This document shows, piece by piece, positions 1 through 11,000 of a DNA stretch of 64,000 nt (position 1 is its first letter; every line of letters starts with the position of its first letter). The notes beneath the pieces were generated by a model, which had not been told where the DNA came from, did no database searches, and saw only the letters and a program-made list of their open reading frames with translations. A program made the position numbers and the translations under genes. This DNA is from Granulicella sp. L56. GTDB taxonomy: Bacteria; Acidobacteriota; Terriglobia; Terriglobales; Acidobacteriaceae. Location of the stretch: positions 620,001 through 684,000 of the forward strand of contig NZ_LMUS01000001.1 in assembly GCF_009765835.1 (NCBI RefSeq), read 5' to 3'.

Positions 1-237
1 TGTGACCAAACGCATCCGTTCGTACCCATACTTATTGGGATTTATGATGCAACAGTCCGTGCAGGCATTGGCTTATAAAGCGTTTGTTTTGAATTGGTTG
101 ATTTAGATATCAGGGGACCGGGAGGATGATTTCGAGTCAGGTGCATTCAGCCGGACTCTGCCACCTCTCCGCTATAAAGTCATTCTAATACAAATTGTTT
201 CAACAGGATTGGATCGGCATTTCGCCAGGATTAGCGA

Positions 238-274
238 TTCTCCATGGCACTTCAGGAAGAAGTGCCATGGAGAA
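238..274 (-). terminator. Strong hairpin downstream of the GH27 gene
   Basis: A perfect 16-bp inverted repeat (TTCTCCATGGCACTTC and its complement) surrounds a 5-nt loop, 18 nt past the GH27 stop on the minus strand. No T-run follows on either strand, so it may act as a transcript-stabilising 3' hairpin or an imperfect terminator. Bases 1-237 show no convincing gene. Confidence 0.55.
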
Positions 275-291
275 ACGCAGAACCCTTGGAT

Positions 292-1557
292 TTATTGTGC
301 GGTGACCCGATAGATGACGGAACCGTGCGGCGGCACAATTGCCTCAATCGTCCCCTTCGATGTCGTGATCGATTTCGATACCAGATTCTTGAGCTTCAGG
401 GATGAAGGGCTCTTGAATCCCGCGAGCGTAGCCGTCGTGGCAATCTTCTTCGGAGCGCTCCCCTTGTTGTACAGCACCACTGCCACGTCCCCGTTTGAGA
501 GCGGCTTGGCAAGCACATCATAGGTCTCCCCGAACTGCACAATGTGGCCCTGAACGCCTGCCGGGTCCTGATCGACTGCAATTACATCCGCGTTGCTCAA
601 TATAGAGAGCGCCGCTGGACTGATCTTTGCGATATTTGTGCTGCTGATGAGCGGCGCAGCCATGATTGCCCATAGGGACATCTGAGATTGCATCTCATCG
701 CCGCTGAGACCGCTGTCACCAACTAACAGGAAGTCCGGATCATTCCAATGCCCCGGGCCGGCGTACTTCCAAAGGCCAACGTTGTAGCTGTAGTTATAGT
801 TAAGGCTCTTCCACTTGCTTGCGCCAGAGTACTGTCCCAGCGCGATATCGTCACCTTCGCGCCACAGATTTCCATACTTCGCAACCCACCCCAACACCAG
901 ATACCAGTCATCAGGAGTATTTTGAAAATAAGCGGGCGCAGACTCGGAGTACACCATCTTCCGGTGGGTATGTAGGATGGCATCACTAAACGCCTTATAT
1001 GCGTAATGGTATGCCTCTTCGTTTGTTTTACCCGGCACCGCTGGTACGTTGCAGCCATCGAGCTTAATGTAGTCCACATTCCATTTTGCGAAGGTGTCCG
1101 CATCTTTTTGGAAGAAATTCCACGAGCCCGGAAATCCCGCGCACGTCTTGTCACCCGCATCTTCATAGATGCCGAACTTGAGGCCTAGTGCGTGTACCTG
1201 TTGCCCCATCCATGCCATCCCGTGAGGAAACTTCTGTGGATCGCCAGCAAGCGTTCCATCGCTGTTGCGCTTCTTTGCCATCCAGCAATCGTCAATGGTG
1301 ATGGTGTCGTATCCTTTTTTGGCAAGACCGGAGCTGACCAATGCCTTCGCTTGCGCCAGAATCAACGCTTCGTTGATATTGCACTGGTAATACGACCAAT
1401 TGTTATATCCCATGGGTGGAGTGGGTGCAAGACCGTTCCACGCGGGAGTTGTGTTCCCTGCCACAGGTGCGGCATTTCCAGTCCCAGACGTGCCGAGAGC
1501 AAGACAAATTGCGAAGCCGCCAATCAGGATAAACTTGCGGACATGTGCGATAACCAT
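292..1557 (-). CDS. Secreted GH27 alpha-galactosidase
   Basis: Predicted retaining alpha-galactosidase (glycoside hydrolase 27), 421 aa, exported by an N-terminal signal peptide (hydrophobic stretch about residues 9-24). The (beta/alpha)8 domain starts at TPPMGYNNW, continues with TITIDDCW, and carries the family nucleophile motif YIKLDGCN (Asp167). WREGDDI (residues 232-238) matches the region of the acid/base Asp, probably Asp237. A C-terminal beta domain follows from about residue 325. AGGAG precedes the ATG at good spacing. It is the last gene of the minus-strand glycan locus, 64 nt after the GH20 gene. GH27 also includes alpha-N-acetylgalactosaminidases and beta-L-arabinopyranosidases, so the exact sugar is inferred. 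Confidence 0.93.
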   Translation of the reverse strand: MVIAHVRKFILIGGFAICLALGTSGTGNAAPVAGNTTPAWNGLAPTPPMGYNNWSYYQCNINEALILAQAKALVSSGLAKKGYDTITIDDCWMAKKRNSDGTLAGDPQKFPHGMAWMGQQVHALGLKFGIYEDAGDKTCAGFPGSWNFFQKDADTFAKWNVDYIKLDGCNVPAVPGKTNEEAYHYAYKAFSDAILHTHRKMVYSESAPAYFQNTPDDWYLVLGWVAKYGNLWREGDDIALGQYSGASKWKSLNYNYSYNVGLWKYAGPGHWNDPDFLLVGDSGLSGDEMQSQMSLWAIMAAPLISSTNIAKISPAALSILSNADVIAVDQDPAGVQGHIVQFGETYDVLAKPLSNGDVAVVLYNKGSAPKKIATTATLAGFKSPSSLKLKNLVSKSITTSKGTIEAIVPPHGSVIYRVTAQ

Positions 1558-1621
1558 CGATTCTCCTCTGTGCTAATTCCGTCAAACTACAATTTATTGC
1601 TACTCAACATGAAAGGCGCAA

Positions 1622-4027
1622 TCAAGTCCGTTTCCTGACTACACTGACTGCCTTTAAGATCACAGCGTTGCTTTCTATCACTGGACCGTAGCTGTTATTA
1701 AAATCATTCGAGCCACCGCGGAAATCCTTAGTTCCTTTTAGTCGGACCTCTTCAATCACTTTACCTAATCTAGGATTTATCCACTCGAAAGCGAAAAATG
1801 AAATATTACTGTCTGGATGGCTTCCAACAGACAGGGCATCTGCGCCATAGCAATAATTATGTGCAGTAGGTCTTCGTCCCCAATCCCATTCGAGAATATT
1901 GACACCGTAGCGAATCGGGATACTAGTAATAAATCCATCTTCATAGACGATTTCATACCATCCCAATAGATCCGCTGTGTCTTCTTGGTCCCAGATGAGT
2001 CTGAAGCTCTCCTTGTTAGAAGCAGGTTTTGCTGCTGCATGAAGAAAGATCAGACTGGTTGCTGCTTCTCCGACACGAATGCCCGTAACAGCGTCAGCTA
2101 GTCCAGAATTGCCTCTTCCCTCTACTCCTACAGCAATCGCGCATTTTCCATTCACCGATTTCAAGTCGAATGGAATTTTTTGAAGATACACCAATCCTGT
2201 TTTTAGGCCGGCTAAATCCGTACCTAGCGAAGCTAAAGTCTCGCTTGTATTAAATTTCTCTGAAATATCTATGGGAATGATGAGTTTCTCAGTGAGACTT
2301 GGAACAACTATTCCTGATAGTCGTCCCCGGATACCTGGAAGCATCGATTGGATTCGATCGACTAATTTTTCAGTCTGCATGACCTGACCAGACCAAAGAA
2401 TACTGCTGGATCCTAAAAAATTGATCATCAGGTCCTTGCCAAAGTTGAATTCATTGGTCGCGGACCATGAGGATGTAGCTGCCCCTAAAAGAGTGGTGCG
2501 CTTTTTTCTCGACTCATAATTTTCAATGTCGGGAGTGAAGTTCCCAAATACTTGCTGGAAGCCCATCTTGTCGAGAGTAGCCTCGTTTAATTCTGCGTTG
2601 CTCTCAGTCCCCTCTCCTTTACTCCAAAACCAATTAAAGATTAGACAATCCTTTGGGATGAGCCGACCCACCTGTTCTGGTGTCATGCCGCCGGGAGTCT
2701 GATAAATCCAACCGTCCGGGGCGACCTGTTTTTTTAGACCTACACCGCGAACTGATTCAAGCAGCATGTCGCCCCAAAGCTGTGTTTTGATACCCTTCGA
2801 AGCTAGATAGTCGTGAATCTTGCGAACATCTTCTCCAAAGAGTTCGCCGATGTCTACATCTGCACAATGCGGAGATGCTCCTACAGGTAGGAATAATTCA
2901 TCATGGCCAATGTGGATACTTTTCGGCTTAAGAAGATCGATGTACTCGTCATAGACCTCAAATACCAAAGAGTAGGCCTTCGGATTTGTGGGGCAATAGA
3001 TGTCTGGCCATTTGTTTTCCGGAATCGCAGCCAGTTCTTTTTGTCGTGTCAAAAGGTAGTAGCTATGAGTAAACGAAGCAATCTCTGGTATAAGTTCTAT
3101 ATGGTGCTTTTCAATCCATCTCACCAAATCTGCGACCTCTTCCTTTTCTAAAAATCCACCATCAGCCGTGTCCTGGTGAGAAGAGTTCTGTTCGATGTCG
3201 TGAAAAGGTCTAGGAGGATAATTTCTACAGCTATAGTTTGCGTCCCTTGCGAACTGCACCCATCCATAATTCAGCTCAGGGTGCTTATCGAGGCGCATAC
3301 TCGCACCCATCTCCATGATTAGGGTATTGAATTTATATAACGCCATGTAGTCGCGCACGAACCGCTTGAAGAAAGCTATATTGTCGCGGCCAGGAAGAAA
3401 CAAATATATTCCCCGAAAAGGCTTATCGGGCCAATCCCGTATATGGACACCTTTAAAGGAGAGACGGTTATCCTGGCTAATAAGTAGTTGACGAAGAGAC
3501 TGCATTCCATAAAATGCACCGCGCTCGTCACTGCCAGCCACAAGAATGGTGTTCTCTTCACTGCGGAGAATATAACCTTCTGGGCCAAGGGTATCAATGT
3601 TTGCAGACGGCGAGAGATGAGAACAGCATTGCTGTACCAAGGGATTGCTTATTGATCCCATTAGAATGGTGCGCTGTTGACCATTGAGATTTTCCACCCT
3701 CTCAATTTTAAGATAAAGACCAAACTGATCACCTATTTCGTTGACGAGAGAACTCGCAAGGAATAGGTCTTCATCTGACGCATTAGACGGAATAACAACA
3801 CGTGCCTGGCTATCGAGAACAAAATTATTTTGCGAAGCGGAGATTTCTCTTGGCTCTGGAAAGATAAGGAACTGGATTGGGGTGTTTGCAGTATTATCAT
3901 TGCGACTGAAGTTCATAGCTGGAGCTATCGCCGCTCGCGTACCAAAAGGAACATGAGGAACAATAGCCCGACTCATTGTGGCTCCTCCCGCTGCCTGGAT
4001 AAACTCACGACGTGTAAGGATGCTCAT
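1622..4027 (-). CDS. Exported GH20 beta-N-acetylhexosaminidase-like protein
   Basis: 801 aa from the ATG at 4027; an in-frame TTG two codons upstream is less likely. The N-terminus has a twin-arginine-like signal, TRREFIQAAGGA. A GH20 N-terminal domain (about residues 50-180, with GPEGYIL and GAFYGMQSLRQLL) precedes the catalytic barrel that begins near FRGIYLF. HIGHDE places the paired acidic residues at Asp376-Glu377, as in GH20 substrate-assisted catalysis. About 250 C-terminal residues form an extra beta-rich region of unknown role. It probably releases GlcNAc/GalNAc from glycans. The coding sequence is visibly AT-richer than its neighbours, which suggests acquisition from another lineage. 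Confidence 0.85.
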   Translation of the reverse strand: MSILTRREFIQAAGGATMSRAIVPHVPFGTRAAIAPAMNFSRNDNTANTPIQFLIFPEPREISASQNNFVLDSQARVVIPSNASDEDLFLASSLVNEIGDQFGLYLKIERVENLNGQQRTILMGSISNPLVQQCCSHLSPSANIDTLGPEGYILRSEENTILVAGSDERGAFYGMQSLRQLLISQDNRLSFKGVHIRDWPDKPFRGIYLFLPGRDNIAFFKRFVRDYMALYKFNTLIMEMGASMRLDKHPELNYGWVQFARDANYSCRNYPPRPFHDIEQNSSHQDTADGGFLEKEEVADLVRWIEKHHIELIPEIASFTHSYYLLTRQKELAAIPENKWPDIYCPTNPKAYSLVFEVYDEYIDLLKPKSIHIGHDELFLPVGASPHCADVDIGELFGEDVRKIHDYLASKGIKTQLWGDMLLESVRGVGLKKQVAPDGWIYQTPGGMTPEQVGRLIPKDCLIFNWFWSKGEGTESNAELNEATLDKMGFQQVFGNFTPDIENYESRKKRTTLLGAATSSWSATNEFNFGKDLMINFLGSSSILWSGQVMQTEKLVDRIQSMLPGIRGRLSGIVVPSLTEKLIIPIDISEKFNTSETLASLGTDLAGLKTGLVYLQKIPFDLKSVNGKCAIAVGVEGRGNSGLADAVTGIRVGEAATSLIFLHAAAKPASNKESFRLIWDQEDTADLLGWYEIVYEDGFITSIPIRYGVNILEWDWGRRPTAHNYCYGADALSVGSHPDSNISFFAFEWINPRLGKVIEEVRLKGTKDFRGGSNDFNNSYGPVIESNAVILKAVSVVRKRT

Positions 4028-4117
4028 TAACAAGCCTCTTCAGTGATGACAAAATCACTAATAGCCTTTTGCCATCTTATTTGCTGTTATTGAAAATGAA
4101 ATCTCAGTTTCCTTATA

Positions 4118-4141
4118 ATGAATCCACCGCAGTGGATTCAT
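4118..4141 (-). terminator. Hairpin downstream of the first TonB-dependent receptor
   Basis: A 10-bp inverted repeat (ATGAATCCAC with its complement, 4-nt loop) lies about 35 nt beyond the receptor stop on the minus strand, ahead of the GH20 gene. It is followed by TTATAA rather than a long T-run, so it may attenuate rather than fully terminate. Confidence 0.4.
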
Positions 4142-4176
4142 CACAAGGAACTGAAATCAGCTACAGGTTGCAGATT

Positions 4177-7100
4177 TCAAAATACAAACACTCCTTGGAA
4201 TGTAATCTGCCGTGGCTTCGCAATCTCCAACGAGCTGAAGGTATCGACCTGGCTTGTAAATTGGTTTCCTCCATCCACCGATATGTCTCCGCTGGGTGGC
4301 AGAAAATAGGGATGGTTGAAGAGGTTAGAGGCTTGCGCCACAAAGTTGAACTTGACGCGCTCGGTAATGGGAACTGCTTTGATCAGCGAGATATGCGTCA
4401 CGTATAGACGCTGGCTTTCAAGGCTATTTGGTAACGCATTACCGAAATGACCTTGTTGCGGCACCGCAAAGGCAGCGACGTTGAACCAGTTCGCTTTGCT
4501 CTTGCCACCTGGGACGTTATTGGGATCTCCAACCTTATCGGGGAGGCCGCCAAGAGTTCCAGTGTTTGATGGGTCAAGGCTATCAAACGACGGAGAAAAC
4601 CACTCGCCGGATCCAAGATAGGTCATCACATTCGTCGACCATCCGCCAACAGCCCTCTCCATTACGCCTCCACCGCTCGACAGATAGCGATGACTTTTAC
4701 CAAATGGCAGGTTCCAAACTGCACTGACAGATGCATAGTGCCTTTGAGTAACTCCATCATTGGACCAGTGACTTAGAACGTCATAAGGGTTCTCCGTATC
4801 CAGGTAGTTGAGAAGGCTGCGAGAAAAAGAATAACTTGCATTGAAAGTGAGACTGCTCATCCGACGATTGGCCGCGACTTGTAAGCTGTCATACTTTGCG
4901 CCGCCGTCGAAACGAAGAAGTGTTGTGTCAACGAAATTCTGATAGGGCCTTCTGCCCACCGTGAACGACGTTAGACTCGGAGCAGGCAGATTGGTATTCA
5001 GGGAGTAATTAAGGCCTGAGCTGCGAGACCCGACATAGGAAGCCCGCAAGCCAGTCTTGTTGATTTCTCGCTCATAAGTAACGCTGAACTGTTGAATTCG
5101 CCCATGGCTGATATGTTGCGGATAACCGCTCACGCTCTGGCTTGATACCTGTGCCGAAGAGGTAGTTTGCGGATAAGGGTCTGGAAAGGTCACATACGGT
5201 TGGTTGTTACCGCGTAGATTCTGATAGGTTTCACTAAGTGAGAAGGGGCCGGTGGAACCCAGTTGAGGATTGATCGGCAGAAAGCTCCCTAAGTATTTCG
5301 CTGAGTCCAGCCGCGACGTATAAATGCCGTACCCTCCACGTATTACTGAGTGATCGGAGAGTTGATACGCTACGCCGACCCGTGGGGCAATATCATCTTT
5401 ATCGGTGACGGCCCTTACATTAGCTGCTTTTACTGGAATGTTCAGTTTTAGAAATAAAGGGCTGACTTTTGATATTGCCGCAGGATCAACGAGAACCTCA
5501 TCGGGGGTCGATGGATCCCAGTTATACATAAGATGGTCCGACTCATTCGGTGTTCCGTATATATCCCATCGAACTCCATAATTGATATTGAGACGCGGGG
5601 TGAGTTTGAATGAATCTTCAGCATAGAAGCCGTATTCCGTAAGCACCTGCTCCCGAGTACCCAGCGGATCTGTTCGCTGGCTGGTCTGTGGAATGCCTAA
5701 GAGAAAATCCGCATATGCATTTCCTGTTGTAGATGCATTGCTTGTTATCGAACCATCAAAGATAAAGGTTCCATAGTCAGGTACAACGCCCTCTGAGTTG
5801 GTATAGCGTTCGATGCTTGCGCCAAATTTCATGACATGGCGCCCGACCTGCCAATCGATGGAATCATTAAGGCTGAGGATATGATCGTTGGCCTTCGTAC
5901 CTCCGGGAACATTGCTCAGAGCAGTTAAGCCGCTAATCGTGATGGAAGGAAATCCCTGTCCGGTCAAACCGCTGGGATTCGATCCTTCGAGGCCCGTCGT
6001 CGCAAGCACTTTACTGCCATCGGGAGGAGTTTGGCCGCCTTCCTGTTGTCCGTCCGAAACGTAATCCGTGGAATATCCAAATCTGAAGTTGTTGAGCAGT
6101 TGTGGAGTGAAGATATGAGTGTCTCCCGCCGCCCATTGCTGATCGCGTCTCAATCGTGTCCAAATCAAGCTTGGCAGACCGTTGTTGAGCACATACGGTG
6201 TCTGGCGCATCAGCCAACGCACAAAGATTGTATTGTTCTTCGTCAGGTTGTGGTCGATACGCCCCATCGGCCAGTCGCCGCGATAAAGGTCGCTATTGAA
6301 TGGGAAGTGGAACGCGTAGTTGTCTACAGACGTGTTATTGCCAGGAACATTTGGAGCGGGAAGATAGTTATCCTGAAACGCCTTGGCAACAGAGCTGATT
6401 CGATTCGCCGGAATGGTGTTGTTGGGGAAGGGCTGTCCTGTCGTTGGGTCAATGATCGTTGTGGCAAAGACACCGTTTCTCCAATCGGTAGTTGGCACGC
6501 TGGCACGATATGCGGTGCCAAGCGGAATCCGCTGAGCAAACCACTGTCCATAGAAGAAGGTGTGATCCTTCCAGATGGGGCCACCGACCTCGATATTCCA
6601 TTCATGCTGGAGGTATGGAGTCTTCTGCGTATCGAAGTACCCTTCTGCATTGAACAGAGAGTCGTAGATTCGATAGCTCGCACTTCCATGAATCGAGTTG
6701 GTGCCGCGCTTGGTGATCTGATTGATCTGTACTGGGACCGCGCTCTCAGCCGGAGCATTGAACAAGGTCGCGGATACTTCCGAGAAGAGATTTGCGTTGT
6801 TGCTTTGCTCTCCGTTGAGATCATTTGGAATGCCATCGAAGGTCAATGTCTGCTGCGAGCGGGTTTGGCCGTTGGCAACTACAGTTGTTCCATCGCCTCC
6901 CTGCACGCCGGACTGCGTCGTCAGCATGGCGTAACTTGTGGGATAGATGGTTACCTGTGGCGACTCGTCATGCTGCTTTGAGCTGTAGGTACCATCCAGT
7001 GTTGCTGACTCGGTCGATATGACGGCGGCCCCAGCAGTGACGTTGACCTCCTGGGTGGCCCCTCCAACAGCAAGGTGCGCATCGACACGACGAATCTGTC

Positions 7101-7455
7101 CACTATCGAGCAGGATGCTACTCGCAACAAACTGCTTGAACCCAGCCGACGTACAGCGAAGCTCGTACGTTCCAGGCTTGAGTTCATCAAATTCGAAATC
7201 GCCGGTTGATGTGGACGTTGCCTGCCGTACCACTTGACCTGTGGCCGGCTCCAACAGACGAAGTTCGGCATTCGGAATGACTCCGCCGGACACGTCGGTC
7301 ACGGTTCCGCGCAAAACAGCATTGACCGTTTGAGCAGATGCAGTTGTGCTCAATGCGAAGGATAGAAAAGCCAGAACGGCGACGGAATGAAAATACCGAA
7401 TGACTTTGGACAGGTTCAATCGCTGGGAGAAATCACTTCTATGTCGCAGGTGCAT
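4177..7455 (-). CDS. Oar-like TonB-dependent outer-membrane receptor
   Basis: 1092-aa outer-membrane protein. After a signal peptide ending near ASAQ come a carboxypeptidase-regulatory/Cna-B-like beta-sandwich (about residues 45-130; GTVTDVSGGVIPNAEL and FDELKPGTYEL), a plug with GGDGTTVVANGQ, and a large beta-barrel ending in an aromatic residue (GVFVF). This layout is typical of the acidobacterial Oar/TonB receptor family. The ATG at 7455 has GGAGG 5-6 nt upstream. It sits among glycoside hydrolase genes, so oligosaccharide uptake is the likely role; the ligand is not readable from sequence. About 410 nt precede it before the next terminator, leaving room for its own promoter. Confidence 0.93.
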   Translation of the reverse strand: MHLRHRSDFSQRLNLSKVIRYFHSVAVLAFLSFALSTTASAQTVNAVLRGTVTDVSGGVIPNAELRLLEPATGQVVRQATSTSTGDFEFDELKPGTYELRCTSAGFKQFVASSILLDSGQIRRVDAHLAVGGATQEVNVTAGAAVISTESATLDGTYSSKQHDESPQVTIYPTSYAMLTTQSGVQGGDGTTVVANGQTRSQQTLTFDGIPNDLNGEQSNNANLFSEVSATLFNAPAESAVPVQINQITKRGTNSIHGSASYRIYDSLFNAEGYFDTQKTPYLQHEWNIEVGGPIWKDHTFFYGQWFAQRIPLGTAYRASVPTTDWRNGVFATTIIDPTTGQPFPNNTIPANRISSVAKAFQDNYLPAPNVPGNNTSVDNYAFHFPFNSDLYRGDWPMGRIDHNLTKNNTIFVRWLMRQTPYVLNNGLPSLIWTRLRRDQQWAAGDTHIFTPQLLNNFRFGYSTDYVSDGQQEGGQTPPDGSKVLATTGLEGSNPSGLTGQGFPSITISGLTALSNVPGGTKANDHILSLNDSIDWQVGRHVMKFGASIERYTNSEGVVPDYGTFIFDGSITSNASTTGNAYADFLLGIPQTSQRTDPLGTREQVLTEYGFYAEDSFKLTPRLNINYGVRWDIYGTPNESDHLMYNWDPSTPDEVLVDPAAISKVSPLFLKLNIPVKAANVRAVTDKDDIAPRVGVAYQLSDHSVIRGGYGIYTSRLDSAKYLGSFLPINPQLGSTGPFSLSETYQNLRGNNQPYVTFPDPYPQTTSSAQVSSQSVSGYPQHISHGRIQQFSVTYEREINKTGLRASYVGSRSSGLNYSLNTNLPAPSLTSFTVGRRPYQNFVDTTLLRFDGGAKYDSLQVAANRRMSSLTFNASYSFSRSLLNYLDTENPYDVLSHWSNDGVTQRHYASVSAVWNLPFGKSHRYLSSGGGVMERAVGGWSTNVMTYLGSGEWFSPSFDSLDPSNTGTLGGLPDKVGDPNNVPGGKSKANWFNVAAFAVPQQGHFGNALPNSLESQRLYVTHISLIKAVPITERVKFNFVAQASNLFNHPYFLPPSGDISVDGGNQFTSQVDTFSSLEIAKPRQITFQGVFVF

Positions 7456-7819
7456 GGGGGAACCTCCAGGAATAGCGCTGACGGGTAATGAGAGAAATCC
7501 GAATGCGAGTAAGCTTATGTTATCTTTTGTTTCTTGACAAGGAGTTTATTCCATCTTCTTGAAGCGTTTTAGAAATAATTACATCTATTTCGCTTTTTTA
7601 TTGTTGTCATAGGGTTTAGGAATACTGCTGCACAGCTTCACCCAAGCTGTTAGTCAGAATCAGTCTGGATGGCCCAAATCATGGCAAACAAGGCTGCTAT
7701 TTCATGGGAAGCATTGCTCGCTGAGTCTCAACCGAGGCGATCGGGAGCTGTTTTAACCATGCGAGGATCAATCAGATACGACACATTCCCAAGGAATAAA
7801 TAAGCTCGGGAAAATAATA
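7456..7819. other. Intergenic region upstream of the first receptor
   Basis: No gene is supported here. The stretch at 7500-7620 is AT-rich and probably contains the promoter and leader for the receptor gene on the minus strand, but I see no clear -35/-10 pair in the right orientation. Confidence 0.4.
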
Positions 7820-7847
7820 CGAGCGTGGAGCAAATGCTCCACGCTCG
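7808..7847 (-). terminator. Rho-independent terminator ending the GH3-GH92-GH95 run
   Basis: A perfect 13-bp stem (CGAGCGTGGAGCA and complement, loop AA) is followed on the minus strand by TATTATTTT. It lies downstream of the GH95-SGNH gene and the receptor-tail remnant, so it should separate their transcript from the receptor gene at 4177-7455. Confidence 0.75.
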
Positions 7848-7875
7848 CACCGCACCGGCTTGACAGCGCTATTTT

Positions 7876-8064
7876 TTAGAACCGCAAGCGTCCCTGAATG
7901 TACAGCCACCGGCCAGAGGAGTTTGGCCAGCCATCACCGGATACTCGCCCGAAATTCGTGTCGTTACGACACAGGTGGAGCAGATTCCTGTGCCGGACTG
8001 GGACTTTGCGATTCGGATGATCTGGGCAAGTGATAGATAGAGGATGAATCGTCGGTTCGCACAT
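7876..8064 (-). pseudogene. Frameshifted C-terminal remnant of a TonB-dependent receptor
   Basis: One minus-strand frame ends in NFGRVSGDGWPNSSGRW followed by LYIQGRLRF and a stop. This resembles the last beta-strands of acidobacterial Oar-like receptors, including the terminal aromatic residue. The preceding receptor-like segment SGTGICSTC is found in a different frame, with PDHPN back in the first frame, so the reading frame appears broken. No start, plug or barrel body is present. It directly follows the stop of the GH95-SGNH gene. I infer that an ancestral receptor gene here was deleted down to its 3' end. The match is from memory of the family. Confidence 0.55.
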
Positions 8065-8086
8065 TGCAGCCCTGATAACTGCTCAT

Positions 8087-11000
8087 TCATTTTTTCTTTT
8101 CGTCCGAATCTGAGAAGAGGGAAAGATCGATCGCGTTTGCTATCGCACGATGGCCGGCATCATTGGGATGAAGATGGTCGCCGCTATCATAGGCAGGGAG
8201 ATAGCGGGTGGGATGAGCGGGATCATGGGTTGCGGCATCCTGATCGATGACAGCATCGCAGCCGCTTTTTTCACTGTGCAAAAACGCATTGACCTGTTCG
8301 CGAGCAACTTCTCCAGAAGATGTCCAGTAATTAGCCCCTTCATATGGTGTGAGAGTCGAACAGAAAAATTGGATATCCTTCTGATGAGCCCGAGCGATGA
8401 GTTGCTGGATACCCGCAATCAACTGGTCGCCCGTTGGTGCTGGACGGGTCGACCCTAAATCGTTGATCGGGTCGTCGGAGAAGATCACCCAATGAACATC
8501 GGGTTGCGAAAGCACATCTCTATCAAAACGAGACAACGCACTCGGGCCAGCACCGTTGACCAGTAACCGGTTTCCGCTGATCCCTTTGTTGAGCACCGAG
8601 ATATGCGATCCCTCATCTGCCAGCCTCGCAGCCAGGACCGAGGGCCAGTCGCGGCTTGTATCGGGCGTACTTTTCACTCCTGCCGTGATTGAAGCACCAA
8701 GCGTCACCACAGTGCCGTGAGCCTCTTGCATTGAAGTGGAATTTGAAGAGAACAAACCGATCTGGACTCTTCCCAATCTCTTCGCCGTAACCGCAGGGGT
8801 ACCCGTCACAGGCCCAAAGCTCTCGTCGTCAATACTAGTTCCCTGTCGCTTGAGCAAATAGCTTGTGCCTGCCACGGCGTGAAATGCGATCACCGAATCA
8901 GTGGTACCGTTCACAACCTTTGCCATTGCTGCTCCTGAAACAACGTCGACGGCCTCACCAGGCCAGGGGTTACGAACCCGAAGAGGTCCCGTCGTACCGG
9001 CTTCGATGACGGCAGTTGTGACGCTCCCTTCTCTCACTTGAACATCGACACGAGTCCTCCCGCGAACATTGACACTTCCATCGATGTTCCACCCCTGCGG
9101 CACAGCAGGCGCCAGTCGAATCAATCCGTCGTAGTCCTGCACCAGAGCTTCCTGCAACGCATCCGCCGCGACACCAGTCTGCTCCACGTAAAACTCGCCA
9201 TACTCCTTGTCCCAATTGGCAAAGCCGTTGATGGAGTGTTGCGTACTCTCCGTTATTTTAAGCAGCATGGACCGCACCTCACTGCCCAAGTCCAGCCGCG
9301 CCGCCTGCACCGGATCGTAGCTCCAATCGGCGGTGGCCACAGATGGCCGATGCGCATAAGTGCGCTTCGCCAGTTCAAACATTGGAGAGCTCTCGCCGAT
9401 CAAATCGTAAGGCCAGACCGGCTCGAGCCCTATATTTTCAACGTTATGAATCGCTGCGGACGGAACATAGGACTCCGCGATAACATCATGCCCATCGGCG
9501 TCCGCCGAGACAGGCAGCAGCGTGCGCGCCCCTTGCTCTGGAATGCGCGGAAACGGTGGCAGCTTCGGTAGCGCACTCTCAAGCTGGCGCACGAGATCCG
9601 TATCTCGATGAAGCAACGTGGCAGCCTGAATCATGACCGGATAGAGAGCCTTCTCGGCAGAGAGATCGGTCGTCGGGTCGATCACATCCCACTGCGTCTC
9701 ATGCGCGTTCGACGGACTGGTATGCAACAAGCCATCGGCTCCGACCTTCTGGTACGCAAGCAGAAAGCGCGTCGATGCGAGCATAACGGGATAATTTTCG
9801 GCCAGGAAACGGAGGTCGCCCGTCACCAGATACTGCTGCCAGATCCTAAGCGAAACCTCGGCACCGGTAGAGAGTGTCCGCGCGTTGTAGTACGGTTTGA
9901 AACCAGCGTCGCAGTTATAACCGATCGTAGCCGGCTTCCAATTCCCCTCATACTCTATGCCGCGACCGTTGAAGCGCATCGTCTCCGGCACACAGATGCC
10001 TGGACTTCCCTTCATCCGGGTTCGAGTCCAGCTTTCAATCGCTGGAAGATTTTCTCGATAGAGATTGAAGTATGGCGCGTTCAAGCCTTCCACACCTGCG
10101 CCCAGATTCGCCGCCACCATCATCCGCAGGTTCCAGTGCCAGAAGGCCGATGGCGCCCAGCGATGCGCATCGCGCGCCGAAGACAACATATCGGCAACAC
10201 CTGCCTGCGATCCTGGATACTCCGTCCCTTTCTCCGCCGCAGCGGCGAAAAGATAGATGGCGCGCAAATTTTCCATGTACTCGCCAGTGCCATCCGCAGA
10301 CTCGATCTTCATAGGCGCGGCCCGATGCCAGTAATCGTGCCACCAGATGCGATGCGCTTCAGGAGACGCATCCGTGAGCGCGTGAACCGCCGTCGCATAC
10401 GCATCCTGCTGCCCGTTGAAGTGAGGTGATCCGACAAGAATGCGGTAATGACCATCGGCAAAAGGCTTGAAGGAGACAGCCACAGTGCGCGCATCGACAA
10501 CCGAAGCCGAGACATCTCTTCCCTGTGCAGTAATTGCAGATAAAGAACCGAAGCGCCGTCCTGAAGACTCAGGCTGTTGGTTATCGATCCACGCCTCCCG
10601 CAGCAATCCCACTTTTTTCTTGGCGATTGCGTGCGGTACGCGCGGCTCCCAGAGCATCAGCTTTGCTGTCTGCTGCACCTCAGCATTCGCGCCGGTCACA
10701 TCAATGACCAGCGTGTCCGTGCCGGGCTGTACATAGACCGTTGCGTGCAGCCCACCGCCTTGCTCCTTTATCTCGCCGTTGTAGAGATCCAGTCGTCCTG
10801 AAAAATCTTCAGCCTGCGTCATCGCCGTAAGCCCCGGAACGAGAACCTGCCCCGGAGAAAGTCGATCTGGCAGCGTATCGGCACGGTTCAACTGCGCCGT
10901 CAGTCCATCCGCAGCCCACACCGCTGCTCCCAACCGTCCGTTGCCGAGTGGCAGAGCTTCGCTGGCATCTTTATTCGCTTGCCCCAGCACGATATCCGAA

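Noticed and set aside
4069..4407. 112-codon plus-strand frame near the receptor 3' end
   Set aside because: Mostly antisense to the receptor gene, includes the hairpin, and shows no family features.
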